Shown one piece after another: positions 53,030-56,592 of a DNA stretch of 56,592 bases. This DNA comes from Muribaculaceae bacterium. Its GTDB lineage: Bacteria > Bacteroidota > Bacteroidia > Bacteroidales > Muribaculaceae. The notes under the pieces were generated by a model. The model had not been told where the DNA came from, made no database searches, and saw only the letters and a program-made list of their open reading frames with translations. The stretch spans positions 1 through 56,592 of the forward strand of contig JAFZKD010000104.1 in assembly GCA_017553785.1 (NCBI GenBank). Reading direction: 5' to 3'. The position numbers were made by a program, and so were the translations under genes. Within the stretch, counting starts at the first letter, position 1; each line of letters starts with the position of its first letter.

Positions 53030-56000
53030 CTATGAATTTTGCTTCGCGGTGGTGACTTCGTTGACGAGGTAGGCGATGTTGAGGTAGGGGATGCCGCCGT
53101 TGGTTTCCAGGCCGACCTCGCAGGTGCGGCTGTTGCTGTAGCCCATCTCGATGCGGTTGTCCTCGAGTTGGCGGCGCAGCTTGCGCAGAGCCCAGCGGTT
53201 GACCTCGGGATGGGTCCAGCCCCGGTCACCGGCAAAGCCGCAGCAGCCCACGCCCTCGGGCAGGAAGACGTTATTGCTGCACATGCGCGCCAACTGCGTC
53301 ATCTTGTCCACCAGACCCATCTCGCGTGTCGAGCATGTAAAATGCAGGGCGATGCGGCGGTCAATGGGGGAGAACTCCAGGCGGTCGCGCAGGTATTCCC
53401 AAATGAACTCCACAGGCTCATACAGTTTCATGCGGTTAATGCATTTGCGCAGGCGGTGCAGGCATGGGCTTTGGTCGCACATGACGGGATACTTGCCCTG
53501 CTCACTGGCTTGCCATAGGGCCTCGTCGAGTTCAGCGGTCTTGCGATCGGCGATGTCAAGCATACCCTTTGATTCCCAGATGGTGCCGCAGCACATCTTT
53601 TCCAGCCCTTCGGGGAAGATGATCTCATAGCCTGCCTTGCGGCACAGCTGCACCATCTCATCAACTAGGGTGTTCTTTACGGACGAACCCTTTGGCAAGC
53701 CCATCGTTTGGTTGATGCACGAGGGGAAATAGACGACCTTGAGATCGCTGTCTCCTAGTTTGCCCGATCTTGGCTGATGGGCTTTCCCGGGCATGGCAGG
53801 AGTCCACAGGGGAGTACCAGCCTTATGCATGGCACCGGCAACACCATTCATGGCAGTTGTACCCAGCACATTGTGTCCCAATCTCGCCGTGTCGAGCACA
53901 ACACGAAGTCCGCTCTTGATGCCTTCAAAATGGCGTGCGGCAAAGTCACCCGCTTTGTAGCCCATGCTGTCCTGTGGCAGCGCTTCCTGGCGCACGAGGT
54001 GGGTCAAATCGGCGACATTGATTTTCATCGGGCACGAGGTGGCGCACAGGCCGTCGCCGGCACACGTCTGGTCACCCTGGTAGTGATATTGTTTGACGAG
54101 GGTCGCCAATCGCTTGGGGTCGCTGCCTGTCTCACGCAGGTGGGAGATTTCGCGCTGGATGACGATTCGTTGGCGAGATGAGAGCGTCAAGCCGCAGGTC
54201 AGACAGTTCACCTCGCAGAATCCGCATTCAATGCATTTGTTCGCTTTGCGAACACCCTCAACGGTCTCGCGCAAACTGTCGTGACGGTCACCATCAGGGG
54301 GTAGAGGCTTCTCCAGCCCCCGCATTTTGAGTTCGGGCAAGGGCTTGAAGTGCTTGATGAAGCACTCGGGGTCATCGTTGAAGATGACATCTGGATTGAG
54401 CAGATATTTCGGATCGAAAATTTCCTTGAGTTCGCGCATGGCGGCAAAGGCCTCCTCGCCCCATTCATATTTGACAAAGGGCGCCATGTTGCGGCCCGTG
54501 CCGTGCTCGGCCTTGAGCGAGCCGTCATATTCCTCGACCACGAGCCGCGCCACGTCACGCATCATCGCGGCATAGCGCTGCACCTCGCTCTCGTCGCTGA
54601 AGAGTTGGTTGATGATGAAGTGGTAATTGCCCTCGAAGGCGTGGCCGTAGATGCAGGCATCCTTGTAGCCGTGGTCGGCGATGAGCCGTTGCAGTTTGAC
54701 CGTCGCCTCGGGCAGATCCTCGACGGCAAAGGCGACATCCTCGATGAGGCACGAGGTGCCCACGGGGCGTGCGCCGCCCACGCTGGGGAAGATGCCAGAC
54801 CGTATTGCCCAATACTTGCCGTAGATGGCGGGGTCTGTGGTGAATACGATAGGTATGTAGGTTTTGAATTGCGACAGACATTCGGTGATGGCGGCTATGC
54901 GCATGTCAAGGTCTTCAGGCGTTGATGCCTTGGTCTCGGTGAGGATGGCTGTAAGGTTATGGTAGTCGCCGGGTTCCACACCTTCGATTTTGCCGGCATC
55001 AACATCTTGTTTGTATTGCAGATAGACAGGGTCATCGACCGAGGCTAGCGACAGGTAGTCGAGCATCTCGGCACTCTTGACCATCAGGTTCTCTTCGCTC
55101 ATGGCGATGTCCTCCTCGCTTGACTTCAGTTGTTTGAGGGCGACCACCGCCTCGCAACTCTCTTTCATTGTGAAGAAGTAGAGCATTGAGCTGGCCTTGC
55201 AGGGATAGTCATGCAACGTGCGCATCGTCACCTCGCTGATGAATGCCAGTGTGCCCTCACTACCTACCACGCAGTGGGCAATGATGTCAAACGGATCATC
55301 GTATGCGATGAATGGTCGCAGGTTCAGTCCCGTCACGTTCTTGATACTGTATTTCTTGCGTATGCGGTCGGCAAGCGGCTGATTGGCACGGATGCGGTCA
55401 CGCAGCGCCTCGATCTTGGCGATGAACTCGGGATGACTTTGGCCGAAGGCTTGTCGGCTGGCGGCATCACCTGTGTCGAGCACGGTCCCGTCGGGCAGCA
55501 CAAGGCGCGCCGAGATGAGCATGCGGTCACTGTTGGCGTGTGTGCCGCAGTTCATGCCCGAGGCGTTGTTGGCGACGATGCCGCCGACCATCGCAGAACC
55601 GATGCTGGCGGGATCGGGCGGGAACACACGTCCAAAAGGTTTCAGGATCTGGTTCACCCTTGCGCCCACGATACCCGGTTGAAGGGTAATGCTGTCGGCA
55701 TCAGCAGCGACACTGTAATCCTCCCAATTATTGCCTTCGGCTTCAGTGGGCTGCGTCTTGGCATTGCCCGAACGAGTTCGGCACTGCGCTCGACTTGCGT
55801 CACTGTTAGCCGCTACAATGAGGATGCTGTCGCTCACGCTTTGGCCCGAGAGTGACGTGCCCGCAGCGCGGAAGGTGAACGGCAAGCCATACCTGTTAGC
55901 GATTTTGACAATCCTGGACACCTCGTCCTCATGCTTGGCACGGATAACAACTTTAGGTGTCAACCGGTAAAAACTCGCGTCTGTGCCCCAGGCTAATGTC

Positions 56001-56077
56001 CTCAACTCATCGGTGTAAACCCTTTCCCTAGGCAACACCGCCTTTATCTCCTTCAAAAAACCGTTATAGTCCTTCAT
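53030..56077 (-). CDS. fused FAD-linked and Fe-S dehydrogenase (D-lactate dehydrogenase type)
   Basis: About 1015 residues. N-terminal GlcD-like FAD domain (RAAGTSLSGQSVSDSILIVA near 70-90, PPDPASIGSAMVGGIVANNASGMNCG near 155-180, VVGSEGTLAFISEVT near 275) joined to a GlpC-like half: two [4Fe-4S] sites (CIECGFCEVNC near 625; CAGDGLCATSCP near 685) and two CCG domains (CCGTIW and GVGCCGFAGD near 970). Such fusions oxidise D-lactate or another 2-hydroxyacid and pass electrons to the quinone pool. The start at 56077 (MKDYNGFLKEI) lies downstream of the -7 box at 56102-56109, whereas the longer TTG start (56104) would fall inside it. An in-frame insertion sits near residues 89-117. Confidence 0.9.
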   Translation of the reverse strand: MKDYNGFLKEIKAVLPRERVYTDELRTLAWGTDASFYRLTPKVVIRAKHEDEVSRIVKIANRYGLPFTFRAAGTSLSGQSVSDSILIVAANSDASRAQCRTRSGNAKTQPTEAEGNNWEDYSVAADADSITLQPGIVGARVNQILKPFGRVFPPDPASIGSAMVGGIVANNASGMNCGTHANSDRMLISARLVLPDGTVLDTGDAASRQAFGQSHPEFIAKIEALRDRIRANQPLADRIRKKYSIKNVTGLNLRPFIAYDDPFDIIAHCVVGSEGTLAFISEVTMRTLHDYPCKASSMLYFFTMKESCEAVVALKQLKSSEEDIAMSEENLMVKSAEMLDYLSLASVDDPVYLQYKQDVDAGKIEGVEPGDYHNLTAILTETKASTPEDLDMRIAAITECLSQFKTYIPIVFTTDPAIYGKYWAIRSGIFPSVGGARPVGTSCLIEDVAFAVEDLPEATVKLQRLIADHGYKDACIYGHAFEGNYHFIINQLFSDESEVQRYAAMMRDVARLVVEEYDGSLKAEHGTGRNMAPFVKYEWGEEAFAAMRELKEIFDPKYLLNPDVIFNDDPECFIKHFKPLPELKMRGLEKPLPPDGDRHDSLRETVEGVRKANKCIECGFCEVNCLTCGLTLSSRQRIVIQREISHLRETGSDPKRLATLVKQYHYQGDQTCAGDGLCATSCPMKINVADLTHLVRQEALPQDSMGYKAGDFAARHFEGIKSGLRVVLDTARLGHNVLGTTAMNGVAGAMHKAGTPLWTPAMPGKAHQPRSGKLGDSDLKVVYFPSCINQTMGLPKGSSVKNTLVDEMVQLCRKAGYEIIFPEGLEKMCCGTIWESKGMLDIADRKTAELDEALWQASEQGKYPVMCDQSPCLHRLRKCINRMKLYEPVEFIWEYLRDRLEFSPIDRRIALHFTCSTREMGLVDKMTQLARMCSNNVFLPEGVGCCGFAGDRGWTHPEVNRWALRKLRRQLEDNRIEMGYSNSRTCEVGLETNGGIPYLNIAYLVNEVTTAKQNS
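55728..55812 (-). repeat. in-frame palindromic insertion in the FAD domain
   Basis: Within the dehydrogenase the usual SILIV-x-WxxYS segment is split by about 28 polar residues (NSDASRAQCRTRSGNAKTQP and following). The DNA contains the palindrome GCCCGAACGAGTTCGGC (55766-55782) and flanking GCGCTCGAC-type sequence, unlike neighbouring codons. It reads as a REP-like insertion tolerated in frame; exact edges are approximate. Confidence 0.5.
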
Positions 56078-56101
56078 ATTCCTTATAGCCGATAGAATCT
56101 T

Positions 56102-56109
56102 CAAAGATA
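56102..56109 (-). promoter_or_regulatory. promoter -7 element of the FAD/Fe-S dehydrogenase gene
   Basis: Minus-strand TATCTTTG, 24 bases before the chosen ATG at 56077. A TTTG (plus CAAA, 56133-56136) lies 23 bases further, slightly longer than the ideal spacing. Confidence 0.6.
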
Positions 56110-56132
56110 GAAATTTTATCTCTTATAAAAAA

Positions 56133-56159
56133 CAAAAACATGAAATAATCATGTTTTTG
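56133..56159. terminator. hairpin terminator between sprA fragment and dehydrogenase
   Basis: CAAAAACATGA (56133-56143) pairs perfectly with TCATGTTTTTG (56149-56159) around AATAA; A- and T-runs make it work in either direction. It lies 59 bases after the TGA that ends the sprA fragment. Confidence 0.75.
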
Positions 56160-56217
56160 TCATGTGCGCTCGCTAAATAAGCGTTCAATTATACTTATGA
56201 GAGAAGGTGCTGTTGCG

Positions 56218-56592
56218 TCATTCTCCAGCGACCAACACGAACGTTGCGAAACGCAAGTGGGTAGTGCCTCGAAATCCCGTCATGAAGATGCGCATGAAAC
56301 GTATGTTGGAGAAGTCCTGGATAGAACCCACCGTCTTTTGGTAGTCAGCTAGGGGGATAGTGAACTGGAACCATGTTGCCCGCAGGGTCTGACCATTACG
56401 GGTATGGACATTGGCCACCTGCACGTCGGTGATATAGTTCCGGCCCACCTGGAGCGAATCGGGATGGATAGCGACGCGGTACTGGAAAAAATGTTCATAC
56501 TCGTCAAGCTTGTTATCCTGGTTGATGTCCTCGGTATCGGCTGTTGTACGCGCTGCCTGATACTGCGAATCATCTGCTAGAGCCGGAGGCAA
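56218..56592 (-). CDS. sprA: SprA/Sov, T9SS outer membrane translocon (partial, C-terminally truncated)
   Basis: 124 codons to the window edge; the 5' part lies outside. TADTEDINQDNKLDEYEHFF, DSLQVGRNYITDVQV, TWFQFTIPLADYQKTVGSIQDF and IRFMRIFMTGF match the middle of SprA (Sov in Porphyromonas), the giant beta-barrel of about 2,400 residues through which T9SS cargo crosses the outer membrane. In the family this segment continues ..LRFATLELVRGEWRxY.. for over a thousand residues. Here it reads LRFATFVLVAGE and then TGA where the Trp codon TGG is expected, and only ten more codons are open before another stop. The C-terminal half is therefore missing here. Confidence 0.75.
   Translation of the reverse strand: MPPALADDSQYQAARTTADTEDINQDNKLDEYEHFFQYRVAIHPDSLQVGRNYITDVQVANVHTRNGQTLRATWFQFTIPLADYQKTVGSIQDFSNIRFMRIFMTGFRGTTHLRFATFVLVAGE

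Noticed and set aside
56218-56220. TGA read through as tryptophan in sprA (code 4 or 25)
   Set aside because: TGA ends murC and both DUF4251 genes where homologues also end, so it is a normal stop here.

Overview
The window looks like a chromosome segment of a Bacteroidota bacterium, order Bacteroidales (a Muribaculaceae- or Prevotella-like gut organism is my best guess; the family cannot be fixed from this sequence). Reasons: many genes are preceded by the Bacteroidota -7 promoter element TAnnTTTG rather than a sigma-70 -10 box; Shine-Dalgarno sequences are essentially absent; there are type IX secretion (T9SS) proteins of the PorZ and SprA types, DUF4251 lipoproteins, an Omp28-like protein with a dockerin-like tail, and a division cluster with an FtsL-like protein and a PASTA-tailed penicillin-binding protein.

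Layout. 1-220: intergenic, with three head-to-tail 24-25 bp repeats. 221-5623: aspS (-), tRNA-Pro(TGG) (+), a secreted Omp28/dockerin-like protein (-) and lysA (-). 5624-6168: AT-rich divergent promoter region. 6169-21416: a complete division and cell-wall (dcw) cluster on the + strand: rsmH, ftsL-like, ftsI-type PBP, murE, mraY, murD, ftsW, murG, murC, ftsQ, ftsA, ftsZ. mraZ is missing from its usual first place. MurE carries the meso-diaminopimelate motif DNPR and lysA lies next door, so peptidoglycan of the meso-DAP type is expected. 21492-25935: serS, a membrane acyltransferase and lysS.

26190-39177: five consecutive large secreted proteins of the PorZ type (N-terminal beta-propeller, C-terminal T9SS-type sorting domain). 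The last resembles canonical PorZ. The first four form a closer paralogous group, and the first three have their own similar promoters and leaders. A small membrane protein sits between copies 1 and 2. PorZ is normally single copy, so this array is the most striking gene-level feature.

39315-41591: accessory stretch with a truncated regulator remnant and two DUF4251 lipoproteins. Between the lipoproteins lies a ~384 bp nested palindromic element enclosing a promoter and a 29-codon mini-gene that looks like an internally deleted IS200/REP-associated (Y1) transposase. 41653-46184: sbcC and sbcD. 46328-51140: small housekeeping genes on the - strand (FKBP isomerase, secreted repeat protein, AlkZ-related protein, DNPH1-like hydrolase, YdcZ-type transporter, beta-carbonic anhydrase, TfoX-like protein, thioredoxin-like protein, thioesterase). 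51212-51545: IS4-type transposase remnant. 51640-52761: AAA/DUF4143 ATPase with repeated motifs in its promoter region. 53030-56077: fused FAD/Fe-S dehydrogenase of the D-lactate dehydrogenase type with an in-frame palindromic insertion. 56218-56592: part of SprA, the T9SS translocon, ending at a TGA where the family continues with Trp and a long C-terminal half.

All identifications rest on reading motifs and recalled family features; no database search was run.
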